Assembly (NCBI RefSeq): GCF_036010485.1
Contig: NZ_CP108568.1
Coordinates: 1,364,001-1,428,000, forward strand
Origin: Streptomyces sp. NBC_01198
Lineage (GTDB): Bacteria; Actinomycetota; Actinomycetes; Streptomycetales; Streptomycetaceae
Direction: 5' to 3'
DNA length: 64,000 nt
The notes below the pieces were generated by a model. It made no database searches. It had not been told where the DNA came from and saw only the letters and a program-made list of their open reading frames with translations. Made by a program: the position numbers and the translations under genes. Of the stretch, positions 50,994 through 60,372 are shown one piece after another (position 1 is the stretch's first letter; each line of letters opens with the position of its first letter).

Positions 50994-51443
50994 TTAGCCG
51001 ACGCTGATGTTGAAGTCGGAGACGCTGCCGTCCGCGGCGGTCAGGGTGACCGGACCGAACGTGATGATGACGGCGGAGTTGCCTCCCGGGCCCCGGTAGT
51101 AGCCGGTCGCCTCGGTGACCCGAACTGCCAAGGCCACGAGCGTTGCAGCGGCCGTCTCATCGGCCTCGATCTTCGGCTGGGCGAGAGCGGGATGCCCGTT
51201 GGCCTCTGCCCAGTCCCGGAAGATGCGCGCGTCTCGGCTCATGTCGGGGAGGATGCTCTGGTCAGCCCAGGCCCACAGCCATGAGACCGAGCCCGGGCTG
51301 AAGCTCCCGAGAATCTGTGCCGGCGCCGTGGCTGTCTTGTCGGGGAAGGTCCAAGTGATCATGCCCGTCGTCTGGTCGAGATCCCAACGGTCCGCCGATC
51401 CCAGGCCCCAGGGCATGTGCGCACGACCCAGCTGTTCGATCAT
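50994..51443 (-). CDS. DUF6882-family protein
   Basis: With ATG 51443 (GGAGAGG directly upstream) the protein has 149 residues: MIEQLGRAHMPWGLGSADRW, DLDQTTGMITWTFPDKTATA, PAQILGSFSPGSVSWLWAWA, DQSILPDMSRDARIFRDWAE, PKIEADETAAATLVALAVRV, TEATGYYRGPGGNSAVIITF. This matches the DUF6882 group of small actinobacterial proteins (LGSFSP..WLWAWAN.S). The frame is open upstream to 51713 but that part looks non-coding; a separate short ORF (MGLFKRAKEAEVLFRLRGG) ends at 51471 and might be the true N-terminus before a deletion. Function unknown; related proteins are often encoded near toxin or contact-system genes. Confidence 0.72.
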   Translation of the reverse strand: MIEQLGRAHMPWGLGSADRWDLDQTTGMITWTFPDKTATAPAQILGSFSPGSVSWLWAWADQSILPDMSRDARIFRDWAEANGHPALAQPKIEADETAAATLVALAVRVTEATGYYRGPGGNSAVIITFGPVTLTAADGSVSDFNISVG

Positions 51444-51752
51444 GTCCTCTCCCTGCAGGAGAAGCACGCTCAGGTCAGCCCGCCCCGCAGCCTGAACAGC
51501 ACTTCCGCCTCTTTGGCCCGCTTGAACAATCCCATGCCGCAGAGTCTGCCAGCCGCCACTGGCCAGCCAGCGATGTCCCCTCAGAACGGCTATCTGCCCA
51601 TCGACAAGGTGGGGAATTACGTGACCAACCGGGCGGGGAAATACGTGATCGTTCACAGACCTCAACCCCACCGAGGGCATCCGGTCGCCAGTGCTGTGAC
51701 CGGGAATGATCACCGGGGCGGGCGGTCAACGGGACAGGGGGATGATGTGAGG

Positions 51753-52514
51753 ATGACCACCAGCTCACGTGCCCATTCGTTTAACGCGGCGGCTGACCAG
51801 TACGCGGCCAGCCGGCCTTCGTATCCTCCCGCGCTCTTCGACTGCATCGAACAGCTCGCGAGCCGTTCCCTGGCCGGTGCCCGCGTCGCCGATATCGGCG
51901 CGGGCACCGGAATCGCCACCGCTCTGCTGCGTGAGCGCGGGGCTGACGTGATCGCCGTTGAGCCCGGCGACGCCATGGCCGCCAAGTTCCACACCGTGCT
52001 CCCGGATGTGCCGCTCATCAGAGGTGACGGCAACGCCCTCCCCCTCGCGGACGCCTCGCAGGACCTCCTTACCTACGCGCAGTCCTGGCAGTGGACCGAC
52101 ACCACCCGCTCGGTCCCAGAGGCACTGCGGGTCCTGCTGCCGGACGGTGCGCTCGCGATCTGGTGGAACACCACCGCCTTCGACGTGCCCTGGATCCGAG
52201 AGCAGCACCAGCGGATCGCGCACCACTGCGGAGTGAAGCCGACTTCTCGGGTGCGTCCCGACGACAGCAACGCCATCCGGCTCGCGGGCCTGTCGGGGCT
52301 CCGGGTCGCGCGCCGCCAGGTGCGGTGGAGCCGTGTGGTCTCCCTCGACAGCCACCTTGCCAATATCAGCAGCCGCTCGGCGTTCCTTGTACTTGCCGAG
52401 GACGACAGGCGTGCCTTTCTCTCCGGGGAGCGCAGGCGACTGCGCGAGTTCTTCCCCGACGAGGTGGTCGAAGAGACCTACGTGGTTGACCTGCTGGTGG
52501 CCACGCGTCCGTGA
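51753..52514 (+). CDS. Class I SAM-dependent methyltransferase
   Basis: The 253-residue protein starts at ATG 51753. It begins SRAHSFNAAADQYAASRPSY then has motif I RVADIGAGTGIATALLRERG, the acidic loop VIAVEPGDAMAAKF, GDGNALPLADASQDLLTYAQ and motif IV-like SWQWTD. This is a Methyltransf_11-type fold of the small-molecule class. There is no signal peptide. The ribosome site is GGGGGA about 10 bases away. It is divergent from the DUF6882 gene and ends next to an IS630 relic. The substrate is unknown. Confidence 0.9.
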   Translation: MTTSSRAHSFNAAADQYAASRPSYPPALFDCIEQLASRSLAGARVADIGAGTGIATALLRERGADVIAVEPGDAMAAKFHTVLPDVPLIRGDGNALPLADASQDLLTYAQSWQWTDTTRSVPEALRVLLPDGALAIWWNTTAFDVPWIREQHQRIAHHCGVKPTSRVRPDDSNAIRLAGLSGLRVARRQVRWSRVVSLDSHLANISSRSAFLVLAEDDRRAFLSGERRRLREFFPDEVVEETYVVDLLVATRP

Positions 52515-52546
52515 CCTGGATGGTGTCCTGGGATCCGGAAGGGCAG

Positions 52547-52885
52547 TCAGGCAGCTGCGGCGATGGGGCGGCCACCGAGCCGGATGCCTTTCTCGCTGCG
52601 GACACGGGCGCGCTCCCGCCGTTGGGCGGCCAGGACGTCGGGGTACTGGGCGTTCTGGTTGCGCCAGCGCAGATAACGGTGCAACTCGCGCGTCTGGACC
52701 GGGCGGTTGGGGTGGTGGGAGTTGGCGAGGGTGAACTGCCGCAGCGGCCGAAGTGCGCCTCGATCGGGTTCGCCCAGGACGCGTTCGTCGGCGTGAAGCA
52801 CAACTCGACCTTGTTCTTCGCCGCCCAGCGGCGGATCCGCCAGTTCTTGTGGGCGGACAGGTTGTCCAGGATGACTGAGCTTGAT
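52547..52885 (-). pseudogene. IS630-family transposase relic
   Basis: From the right the frame reads SVILDNLSAHKNWRIRRWAA, KNKVELCFTPTNASWANPIE, AHFG. After a one-base deletion near 52742 it continues LRQFTLANSHHPNRPVQTRE, LHRYLRWRNQNAQYPDVLAA, QRRERARVRSEKGIRLGGRP and stop. The second catalytic Asp (LDNLSAHK) and the Glu (ANPIEAHF) are present; the first half is gone. It is truncated on the right by the start of an IS3-type sequence, so insertion occurred into this relic. Confidence 0.88.
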
Positions 52886-52947
52886 CCGCTTTGACGGACA
52901 TCCGAGATCGGGGGTTCTGCCCCGGGATGATGTCCATCATGGAGAGC

Positions 52948-53320
52948 ATGGGGGAAGAAGAAGCCACGCCCTCGCCGCTCGTTCACGCCGGAGTTCAAGG
53001 CCGAGATCGTCGATCTGTGCCGACGCGGTGACCGCTCGATGCGTCAGGTCGCCAAGGACTTCGATCTGACCGAGACCGCGGTGCGCGACTGGGTCAAGCA
53101 GGCTGAGGTCGACCTGTTCTTCGCAGCCCCGCGCAGCCCCTGGCAACGCGGCACCAACGAGAACACCAACAAGCTGCTCCGGCAGTACCTGCCCAAAGGT
53201 ACGAACCTGTCGGCCTTCAGCCAGAACGACCTTGACGCCATCGCGACGAAGCTCAACAACCGTCCGCGCAAGTGCCTGCAATTCCGCACACCAGCCGAGA
53301 GTTTTGCCTTGACCGGTTGA
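52948..53320 (+). pseudogene. Chimeric relic: IS3-type OrfA head joined to IS30-type transposase tail
   Basis: The frame reads [53 protein letters not shown], the HTH of an IS3 OrfA. It runs directly into [68 protein letters not shown], the C-terminus of an IS30 transposase (catalytic Glu in NENTN). The natural start ATGGGG at 52950 is one base out of frame because of an extra G. An in-frame ATG at 53039 leaves a 93-residue open frame. The junction is seamless and in frame. Confidence 0.8.
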
Positions 53321-53425
53321 ATCTGAGCGTGCCAAGGCAATCGCGTTGACGCGTCGGGTGCCTCGACCGGGCCCGGGCTGGCATCGTCCGCCTCGCCGGA
53401 GCAGCCCTGAGCCCCGGGGAGCCGC

Positions 53426-55168
53426 TTATTTGATGAGGCGGTAGCGGGCCATCATGCAGTCGTCCTCGTGGTCGAGGATGTGGCAGTGCCAGACGTAGCC
53501 CCGCAGGGCCTTTCCGTTCTGCGCGGCGAAGGCGGCGTCCGGGTCGAAGCCGAGTTCCGCTGCGGAGGGGAAGCGGACGAGCATGCGGGTGACCATGCCC
53601 CACGGGCAGCGCACGGTGTCCTTCAGCCCGGCCTCCCACGCTTGTGGGGGCTGCGCGGCACCCAGCAGGAAGGGGTCCGGTTTCGGTGCCCAGAAGATGC
53701 CTGTCCTGGGGCGGGGGTTGGCGCGCAGGTAGTTCTTGAGGTCGAAGGACTGGCGGTTGACGATGAGGGACTTGGCCAGGTGCAGGTGCATCGGGTGGTC
53801 CTGGAAGGAGGCGTTGACGATCTCCCACAGCTCTACGGTGCCCTGTTTCGGCATGAGGATCGGGTCGTCGTCGTAGGTGAGGTTGTCGAGCATCATGCTC
53901 GGCGGCCGGTTCTTGCCCCGCATCTGGGCGATGGAGACGACTCGGTGCCTGCTGGGGGCAGCCCAGGTGGGCAGGCTCGCCGGCTGGCGGGTTCCGCCGC
54001 GCAGCCGGGTGGGCGGGGCGGTCTTGTGGCCTGTGCCGCCAGTCCCGAGGAACCGGACGATGTACGGCAGGGGCCTGGCGCCGGTCACCGCGCGGACAGA
54101 GGGGGCCAGTTCCTGGTCGTTGGTCAGATCGACGTGGGCGCCGGCCACCAGACCGGAGAAGTCGACCACCAGGTCGAGGCGTTCGGCCGGGGACAGGCGC
54201 ACCGAGGTGGTCCGGACCGGGGCGTCGAGCAGGCCGCCGTCGGTGCCGATCACCCAGAACGGCATTTTGTTGGTGAAGTACAGATGGTAGGCGCGGAGGT
54301 TGGAGGCGTTGAGGACGCGGAACCGGTAGAACCCCTTCGCGACCCGGCAGTAGGGGGAGACCACACCGTTGACCGTCATCCGGTCGCCGATCATGCCGCC
54401 GTCCCAGTGCCCTTGCGGTACCGAGCGCAGGGTGCGGAAGTTCAGCGAGCCGTCGGTGTGGAACCTGCGGTCGGCGAGGGTCAGCGGCACCTCGAACTCA
54501 CCGCCCGGCAGACCCAGTGGGTTCGTGGCCGTGCCGGTGTCGTACTGGTCGCGCAGCAGGTATGAGCCGGCCAGTCCGGCGACCACGTTGAGCCGGGTGA
54601 TGCCCATCGCGTGATCGTGGTACCAGAGGTGTGCGGCCTCCTGCCCGTTGGGATGGCGGTAGGTCATCGCGCCGCCCGGGAGGAAGGTCTGCTCGGGGTG
54701 GCCGTCCATGCCGGGTGGGGTGACAGCGCCGTGCAGGTGGACCGAGACCCTCGGTTTGGTGCGGTCCTGCTCGGTGGCGCCCTCCAGGGAGGGGTCGACG
54801 TCGGCGGCGAACAGGTGCCGCCCCAGCTGGTTGTTGAAGGCGAGCGCGATGGGCTGGTCGCGGTGGGCCTCGATGGTCGGTCCGAAATACTGCTGGCCAC
54901 CGTAGGACCAGGTCGGCGCCATACCCAGATCACGGTGGAAGCGGTGCCGAGAGGGGGCCACCGAGAGCGTGCCGCTACCCCGCAACGTCGGCAGGACCGG
55001 CAGCTGGTCCACATAGGGCGTCAGCTCCGGCGACGGGAACGAGAGCTCTCCCGCTTGATCCCGTACGGCCAGGTCAGCGCCCCGGGCTGGAGCCGTACTG
55101 GTGGCGAGGGTCCCGGGGCCCAGGATGGTGGCCGCGAGCAGGGATCGGCGGGTCGGACCGTAGGGCAT
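53426..55168 (-). CDS. Multicopper oxidase
   Basis: The 580-residue protein starts at ATG 55168 (GAGGAGGAG upstream). A Tat-like signal (YGPTRRSLLAATILGPGTLA) precedes three cupredoxin domains. All four copper motifs are present: VHLHGAVTPPGMDG, LWYHDHAMGITRLNV, HPMHLHLAKS, and YVWHCHILDHEDDCMMARYR (type 1 site with a Met downstream). The layout resembles the CotA/bilirubin-oxidase/phenoxazinone-synthase group. It is exported and folded with copper. It follows a lipoprotein gene (258 bases) and a NicO-type exporter on the same strand, so metal handling may link them. Substrate unknown. Confidence 0.95.
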   Translation of the reverse strand: MPYGPTRRSLLAATILGPGTLATSTAPARGADLAVRDQAGELSFPSPELTPYVDQLPVLPTLRGSGTLSVAPSRHRFHRDLGMAPTWSYGGQQYFGPTIEAHRDQPIALAFNNQLGRHLFAADVDPSLEGATEQDRTKPRVSVHLHGAVTPPGMDGHPEQTFLPGGAMTYRHPNGQEAAHLWYHDHAMGITRLNVVAGLAGSYLLRDQYDTGTATNPLGLPGGEFEVPLTLADRRFHTDGSLNFRTLRSVPQGHWDGGMIGDRMTVNGVVSPYCRVAKGFYRFRVLNASNLRAYHLYFTNKMPFWVIGTDGGLLDAPVRTTSVRLSPAERLDLVVDFSGLVAGAHVDLTNDQELAPSVRAVTGARPLPYIVRFLGTGGTGHKTAPPTRLRGGTRQPASLPTWAAPSRHRVVSIAQMRGKNRPPSMMLDNLTYDDDPILMPKQGTVELWEIVNASFQDHPMHLHLAKSLIVNRQSFDLKNYLRANPRPRTGIFWAPKPDPFLLGAAQPPQAWEAGLKDTVRCPWGMVTRMLVRFPSAAELGFDPDAAFAAQNGKALRGYVWHCHILDHEDDCMMARYRLIK

Positions 55169-55426
55169 GGTGCTCCTCCTCGTGGGGACTCTTCCTCACC
55201 TTCGGCGCCTTGGTGCTGTGGCGTCGGCGCCCCGCCTTCCTTGTCATACGGACGGATGGCGGCCACTTGCCGGAACTGCACCCCGCCGGCTTCGCGGTCG
55301 GTGAAGAGCGCAGTCCCCTTGCGGTGTTGCCCCGTCTGCCTGCCCTGCCACCGCACACGGTCGAACGAGCACCGCAGGACCGTGACCCAGCGATACCGTT
55401 GGCAGAACCGGCGGGAGACCCGCCTC

Positions 55427-55750
55427 CTACGGTTTCGCCGCGGCGTGTCTGGCGCCGAGGGCGGTGTACAGGTCCGTCCAGCGCTGGTCGGTGCTGGTGG
55501 GTGGCTTGCCGTCGCAGAAGGCTTTGGCTCCGTTGGCCGTGTAGTAGCGCAGCATCTGCAGGACGGCGCCGGTCTCGGCCCTGGCGCCCGCGGCGTATCT
55601 GCTGCCGGGCGGCTGCCGCTGGTGGACGCGGCACGTGGGGGCGGGGTCAGTGGCCTGTACATCCAGTACCCCGCCGGCCGCGGCGCCGCATCCGCTCAGG
55701 ACGAGGACGCCGAGCAGTGCGGCAGCGGGGGCGATCGGTCGGCGTGCCAT
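55427..55750 (-). CDS. Small lipoprotein
   Basis: The 107-residue protein starts at ATG 55750 with GGAGG upstream. The signal peptide ALLGVLVLSGC contains the lipobox LSGC, so it is anchored on the outside of the membrane. The mature part is small and basic (TCRVHQRQPPGSRYAAGARA, VLQMLRYYTANGAKAFCDGK) with two Cys that could pair. I do not recognise a named family. It follows the metal exporter gene by 15 bases, so it is probably cotranscribed and may be a periplasmic-face accessory. Confidence 0.75.
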   Translation of the reverse strand: MARRPIAPAAALLGVLVLSGCGAAAGGVLDVQATDPAPTCRVHQRQPPGSRYAAGARAETGAVLQMLRYYTANGAKAFCDGKPPTSTDQRWTDLYTALGARHAAAKP

Positions 55751-55765
55751 GGGACCTCCCGGGTG

Positions 55766-57448
55766 CTACAGGACGGTTTGCAGGCTGCGCGCCATCATGC
55801 TTAGGCCGACGACGAGGACGAGTGCGGCGGTGAGCAGGGCGGTGTAGGGGGTGATGCGGCGCAGCCGCGCGAGCAGCGGGCGGTCGGCGAGGCGTCCGGC
55901 CCGGCTGCCGAGGCGGACCAGGAGCAGCCCGACGGCGGTGAGTGTTGCCGCCATGCCGAGACCGTAGGCCAGCACAAGTACGGCGCCGAAGACGGTTCGG
56001 CCCAGTGCGATCGCGCCGAGGAGGACGACGAGCGCGGAGGGGCTGGGGACGAGGCCGCCGGCGACGCCGAGACCGATCAGGCCGCGGGTGGGGAAGGGTC
56101 GGGCTTCGCCGTCGCCCGGCGGGTGGGTGTGGTGGTGGCCGAACGGCCCGTGGCGGTGGGGTTCGCTGTGTTCGTGGGTTCGGCGTTCCAAGCGGTCGCG
56201 GTGGTGAGAGTGGTCGTCCGCAGGGCTGTGTGCGTGCTCGTGCTCGGTCGCGGTCCGGTTCGCAGAGGAGCCCGGCCCACCGGTTCCGGAGGAAAGGCTT
56301 GCCGCGCCGACCAGGGCCACCGGGACCGGCTGTGCCAAGTCCTCGTCGGGCCCGGCTGCGGCCAACCGGGTCCGCCGGTGTGGGCGTCGCACGGTGTCGG
56401 CGAGCAGGACCGCCCCGACCACTGCCACCAGCGCACCGCTGACGACGCCGAGCCAGTTCAGTACCGCGTCGCCTGCCAGTGCGGAGAACATGGTGAGGCA
56501 CATGCCGATCACGAGCACGCCGGCGGTGTGCGTGATGGTCACGGTGGCGCCGACGGTCACCGCGTCGCGGGTCCTGCCACGCCGCCCGGCGAGGTAGGCG
56601 GCCATGACTGTCTTGCCGTGGCCGGGAAGCAGTGCGTGGCCGGCGCCCAGGACGATCGAGAGCAGCACCGCGAGCAGTCCGACCAGAACGGTGAGGCGCC
56701 GGGCGCCGGCCAGCGAGGTCAGCTGCCGGGACAGGGCCTCGACCCGGCCGGTGAGACCGCCGTCGGCGCCCGGCCCGGCCATCGGGGCGGTGGCGCCGGA
56801 CGCACCCTCGCCCGCGACCGCCGTGAACCGTGCTCGGGTGTCACCGCGCGGAGTGGCCAGCAGGTCACGGGGATAGTTGCGCAGCTCGTCGGTGACCGAG
56901 GACGCCGGCACGGTGGACTGCCGCAGGTGGGTACCCGCCCCCTTGGCGGTGATCTCGTTCCAGCCGACGCGGGTCGCGTCCACACCGGTGGCCACCTCCA
57001 GCGATACCGGTCCGCGCGCCAGTTCCAGCGGCGCGTGCAGACGGCACTCCAGCCGGCTGGTGCGCAGCCCCGCCTGGCCGGGCCGGTAGACGTAGGCGGC
57101 CGAATCCACCGTCAGGGCCAGGCGCCGGGGCGTGGTGACGGCCAGCCGGCGGGAGGTGTCGGCACAACGCGCCGCGGCCCACGCGGCGCGCTCGGCTGCG
57201 CTCTGGCCGCCGTCGTGGTCGGTGTCGACACTCGTGGCCGCCTGCAGCGTCGGAATCTCGGCGGTGTCGGTCACGGCGAGGACGTCGAGACGGCCGGAGC
57301 TGATCGTGAAGCCGGTGTAGTGGTTGATGGAGAAGTTACCGAGCGGATGGGCTTGGGCGGGGGGCGCCGCCGCGCAGGCCCATCCGAACAGCCAGAGGAC
57401 GACACCCGCCACTGCTGCCGTACGCCGCACGGAGCGGGTGAATCCCAT
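55766..57448 (-). CDS. NicO/RcnA-type nickel-cobalt transporter with extracellular domain
   Basis: The 560-residue protein starts at ATG 57448 (GGAGGG 5 bases before). A signal peptide ends near AQAHPLG. Residues about 30-250 form an extracytoplasmic domain (HPLGNFSINHYTGFTISSG, EIPTLQAATSVDTDHDG). The membrane part has the NicO signature GAGHALLPGHGKTVMAAYLA, VTITHTAGVLVIGM, and a long His/Asp loop (EHEHAHSPADDHSHHRDRLE, HSEPHRHGPFGHHHTHPPGD) before the last helices. The family exports or imports Ni2+/Co2+; the His-rich loop fits an efflux/sensor role. It is divergent from the DUF4331 operon, separated by 516 bases. Confidence 0.88.
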   Translation of the reverse strand: MGFTRSVRRTAAVAGVVLWLFGWACAAAPPAQAHPLGNFSINHYTGFTISSGRLDVLAVTDTAEIPTLQAATSVDTDHDGGQSAAERAAWAAARCADTSRRLAVTTPRRLALTVDSAAYVYRPGQAGLRTSRLECRLHAPLELARGPVSLEVATGVDATRVGWNEITAKGAGTHLRQSTVPASSVTDELRNYPRDLLATPRGDTRARFTAVAGEGASGATAPMAGPGADGGLTGRVEALSRQLTSLAGARRLTVLVGLLAVLLSIVLGAGHALLPGHGKTVMAAYLAGRRGRTRDAVTVGATVTITHTAGVLVIGMCLTMFSALAGDAVLNWLGVVSGALVAVVGAVLLADTVRRPHRRTRLAAAGPDEDLAQPVPVALVGAASLSSGTGGPGSSANRTATEHEHAHSPADDHSHHRDRLERRTHEHSEPHRHGPFGHHHTHPPGDGEARPFPTRGLIGLGVAGGLVPSPSALVVLLGAIALGRTVFGAVLVLAYGLGMAATLTAVGLLLVRLGSRAGRLADRPLLARLRRITPYTALLTAALVLVVGLSMMARSLQTVL

Positions 57449-57964
57449 CAGATCCCTCCGCGCGAGGGTCGTGGCCGGTGCTGGTCCCGTCGGACGTCTC
57501 CGAACGGCATCCGAGGCGTATTCCGTCCTGACGACGGCACTGGTACCCGGTCGATCGCCGTGTCCGGCGACCGCAGGAGGGATCCCACCCGAGCGGCCCA
57601 CCCCGGCCACCGAAACAGCCCACGGAGGACGGGTCCTGTGGGTAACGCCCGGCAGCTCGAGGAGGTTGCCGGGGATCTCGACGACCGATCGGGGCGTCGC
57701 TCGGGGAACAGCGTGAGCGGCGTCGTCGCCATCCCCCTCGCGGGTCCGGAGCGGTCGTCCCCGTTCGGCTCCACGGCGTTGCGAGCTTGACACCTCCGTG
57801 ATGACTTATTCATAACTTAAGTCGCATTACGGATGAATCAACGAGAGCCTGCACCCGTTGGGGAAAGGGTCCGGAAGATCCGTTTGGGCTTCGAGTGTCC
57901 ACCGCCGTCAGCCTGCCCCTCCCGCACCCGGAGGGCCCCGGCTCCCACCCGAAACGGATGGCCC
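57449..57964. other. Divergent intergenic region between exporter and DUF4331 genes
   Basis: This 516-bp stretch contains no supported gene. It has an AT-rich patch at 57785-57835 with a plausible plus-strand promoter, and the exporter promoter must lie somewhere left of it. The long distance suggests regulation or leader sequence; I see no strong palindrome except ACTTAAGT near 57816. Confidence 0.5.
57787..57816 (+). promoter_or_regulatory. Predicted promoter of the DUF4331-sortase-TPR operon
   Basis: TTGACA at 57787-57792 is a perfect -35, followed by an AT-rich -10 region (TCATAA at 57810 after 17 bases, or CATAAC at 57811 after 18). The patch is much lower in GC than its surroundings. 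The leader to ATG 57965 would be about 140 bases. Confidence 0.55.
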
Positions 57965-59644
57965 ATGCCCCGCACCCGCCCGCGCCGGAGATTCCCGGTC
58001 CTCCCGGCCGAACGCGTCCTCGCCACCACCGGCGTCCTCGCCCTGGTGTCCGCCGCAGCCCTCACCGGTCTGACGCCCGGCGTCAGCTCCGCCTCCAGCC
58101 ACCGCGAGGCGCCGCTGATCGCGGGCGACCCGAAGGCCGACAACACCGACGTCTACGCCTTCACCAGCCCCGACAAGCCCGACACCGTGACGATGGTGGC
58201 GAACTGGATCCCCTTCGAGGAGCCCAACGGCGGCCCGAACTTCTACCCGTTCGCCAACGACGCCCACTACAACATCAAGATCGACAGCAACGGTGACGGC
58301 AAGGCCGACACCACCTACACCTGGTCCTTCACCGACCACATCCGCGACGCCGCCCACCAGTTCCTCTACAACACCGGCGTCGTCAACAACCTGGACGACA
58401 CCACCCTGAACTTCCGCCAGACCTACGACCTCACGGTCACCGACGCCCACGGCGCCACCCGCACCCTGCTGAAGGACGCCCCCGCGGCCCCCTCCAACGT
58501 CGGCAAGGCGTCGATGCCGAACTACGCGTCGCTGCGCAAACAGGCAACCCTCTCGCTGCCCGGCGGCGGCCAGACACTGGCCGGGCAGACGTCGGACCCG
58601 TTCTTCGCGGACCTGCGGGTCTTCGACCTCCTCTACGGCGGCAACCTGTCGGAAACCGGCAACAACACCCTGGCCGGCTACAACGTCAACACCATCGCCC
58701 TCCAGGTTCCCAAGAAGGACCTCGCCCTGGGCGGCGACGCGACCCGCAACCCGGTGATCGGCGTGTGGTCCACCACCGACCGCCAGGGCGCGCAGGTCAG
58801 CTCCTCGATGAGCAAGGGCACCGAGGGGACCGGCTCCTACGGCAACGCGGGCCCGGCGGACGACGGGAAGGCGCCGGGCAGGGACGGGGCCGGCGGGGCC
58901 GGCTGGCACCAGGTCTCCCGCCTGGGCAACCCCCTGGTCAACGAGGTGGTCGTCCCGCTGAAGTACAAGGACGCCTTCAACACCCTCAGCCCCTACCAGG
59001 ACCACACGGTCACGCCGGTGGTCAACGCGGTCAAGGACCCGATCCTGCCCAAGGTCGTACAGAGCATCTACGGCATCCCGGCCCCCGCGACCCCCCGCAA
59101 CGACCTCGTGGAGATCTTCCTCACCGGGATCTGCAAGGCCTGCGGCCCGATCAACGCGGACCTCAACTCACAACTGCTGAACGGCGACGTGGACAAGAAC
59201 GCGTTCACGCCGGGCGAGGAGCTGCGGCTGAACATGTCGGTGGCGCCCACCGCCAGCCCCAACCGCCTCGGCGTCCTCGGCGGCGACCTGGCCGGCTTCC
59301 CCAACGGCCGCCGCCTCACCGACGACGTCCTCGACATCGAACTGCAGGCCCTGGAAGGCGCCGCGCAGACCGGCAAGATCGTGCCCGCCCTCGCAGCAGG
59401 CGACGGCGTCAACGCCCCCTACCGCGCGCCCGGCGCGACATTCCCCTACGTGGCACTGCCCAGCAACATGTCGGTCAACCAGGCGTTCTCCGCGCAGCCC
59501 GACGGCGGCGTCGGAGCGGGCTTCGGCGGCACCGCCTTCGGCGGGCACTTCCCGGTGGTCGCGGTGACCGCTGTCGGTGGCGGGGTCCTGCTGGCCGGGG
59601 CGGGAGTCATCGCCCTGCGCCGACGGCGGACCGACCGGGTGTGA
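57965..59644 (+). CDS. DUF4331 secreted protein with C-terminal membrane anchor
   Basis: From ATG 57965 the protein has 559 residues. The Tat/Sec-like signal RRRFPVLPAERVLATTGVLA ends before SSASSHREAPLIAG. The family signature SSHREAPLIAGDPKADNTD opens the mature protein, and the FEEPNGGPNFYPFANDAHYN and GICKACGPINADLNSQLLNG blocks follow. The C-terminus is FPVVAVTAVGGGVLLAGAGV, IALRRRRTDRV, a hydrophobic span with a basic tail but no LPxTG motif. It is coupled to a class F sortase gene (GTGA overlap), so its surface fixation may involve that enzyme. DUF4331 function is unknown. Confidence 0.9.
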   Translation: MPRTRPRRRFPVLPAERVLATTGVLALVSAAALTGLTPGVSSASSHREAPLIAGDPKADNTDVYAFTSPDKPDTVTMVANWIPFEEPNGGPNFYPFANDAHYNIKIDSNGDGKADTTYTWSFTDHIRDAAHQFLYNTGVVNNLDDTTLNFRQTYDLTVTDAHGATRTLLKDAPAAPSNVGKASMPNYASLRKQATLSLPGGGQTLAGQTSDPFFADLRVFDLLYGGNLSETGNNTLAGYNVNTIALQVPKKDLALGGDATRNPVIGVWSTTDRQGAQVSSSMSKGTEGTGSYGNAGPADDGKAPGRDGAGGAGWHQVSRLGNPLVNEVVVPLKYKDAFNTLSPYQDHTVTPVVNAVKDPILPKVVQSIYGIPAPATPRNDLVEIFLTGICKACGPINADLNSQLLNGDVDKNAFTPGEELRLNMSVAPTASPNRLGVLGGDLAGFPNGRRLTDDVLDIELQALEGAAQTGKIVPALAAGDGVNAPYRAPGATFPYVALPSNMSVNQAFSAQPDGGVGAGFGGTAFGGHFPVVAVTAVGGGVLLAGAGVIALRRRRTDRV

Positions 59645-60372
59645 CCGGCAACCCCACGGCAGGTCGCCCGCCCTCCGCACCGGAGGGCGGGCGACCGCGG
59701 CGCGTCCGCAGGCTCACCGCGGCCGCCGTCGTGGCCGGCCTGAGCCTGGCCGCCGCAGGTACCACCGCGCTGATCACCGACCGCTCCCGCCCGGTGGCAC
59801 ACATAGACATAGGGGCCCTGCCCGCCCCCGGAGCCGCCGGCGCCCAGCACCTCCCCGGCCGTAACGCTCCCGCTGCCCGCCCGGTTCGCATACGCATACC
59901 CGGCATCGGCGTGGACCGCTCCCTGGCCGACCTGGGTGTCCAGTCGGACGGCCACCTCGCCGCACCCGAGGACCCCGAACAGGTCGGCTGGTGGAGCGAC
60001 GGCCCACGCCCCGGCGACGCGGGCGCCGCGGTCATCGTCGGCCACGTCGACTCGCTCACCGGCCCGGCCGCGTTCTACGGCATATCCGCGCTCCGTCCGG
60101 GTGACTCCATAACCGTCGACCGCGCCGACCACTCCCACCTCGACTTCACCGTCCAGGCCCTGCGCCAGTACAAGAAGGACGACTTCCCCGACAACGAGGT
60201 GTACGCGACCACCGGCCCGCCGGAGCTGCGCCTGATCACCTGCGGCGGCCCCTACGACCCGGCCGAGGGCGGCTACCTCGACAACGTGGTCGTCTACGCC
60301 ACGCTCGCCGCGCCGAGCCCACCCCACTCGTCCCCATCGCCTCCACATACCCCACCCCGGAGCGGGAATTGA
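59641..60372 (+). CDS. Class F sortase
   Basis: The 243-residue protein starts at GTG 59641, overlapping the DUF4331 stop. One N-terminal membrane segment (RLTAAAVVAGLSLAAAGTTA) precedes a sortase domain: PVRIRIPGIGVDRSLADLGV, GAAVIVGHVDSLTGPAAFYG (catalytic His in GHVDS), VQALRQYKKDDFPDNEVYAT, and ELRLITCGGPYDPAEGGYLD (catalytic Cys in LITC). Class F sortases are membrane bound with the active site outside. The C-terminal tail (SPPHSSPSPPHTPPRSG) is Pro/His-rich. The gene's stop overlaps the TTG of the TPR gene (TTGA). Its substrate motif is not evident. Confidence 0.9.
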   Translation: MTGNPTAGRPPSAPEGGRPRRVRRLTAAAVVAGLSLAAAGTTALITDRSRPVAHIDIGALPAPGAAGAQHLPGRNAPAARPVRIRIPGIGVDRSLADLGVQSDGHLAAPEDPEQVGWWSDGPRPGDAGAAVIVGHVDSLTGPAAFYGISALRPGDSITVDRADHSHLDFTVQALRQYKKDDFPDNEVYATTGPPELRLITCGGPYDPAEGGYLDNVVVYATLAAPSPPHSSPSPPHTPPRSGN

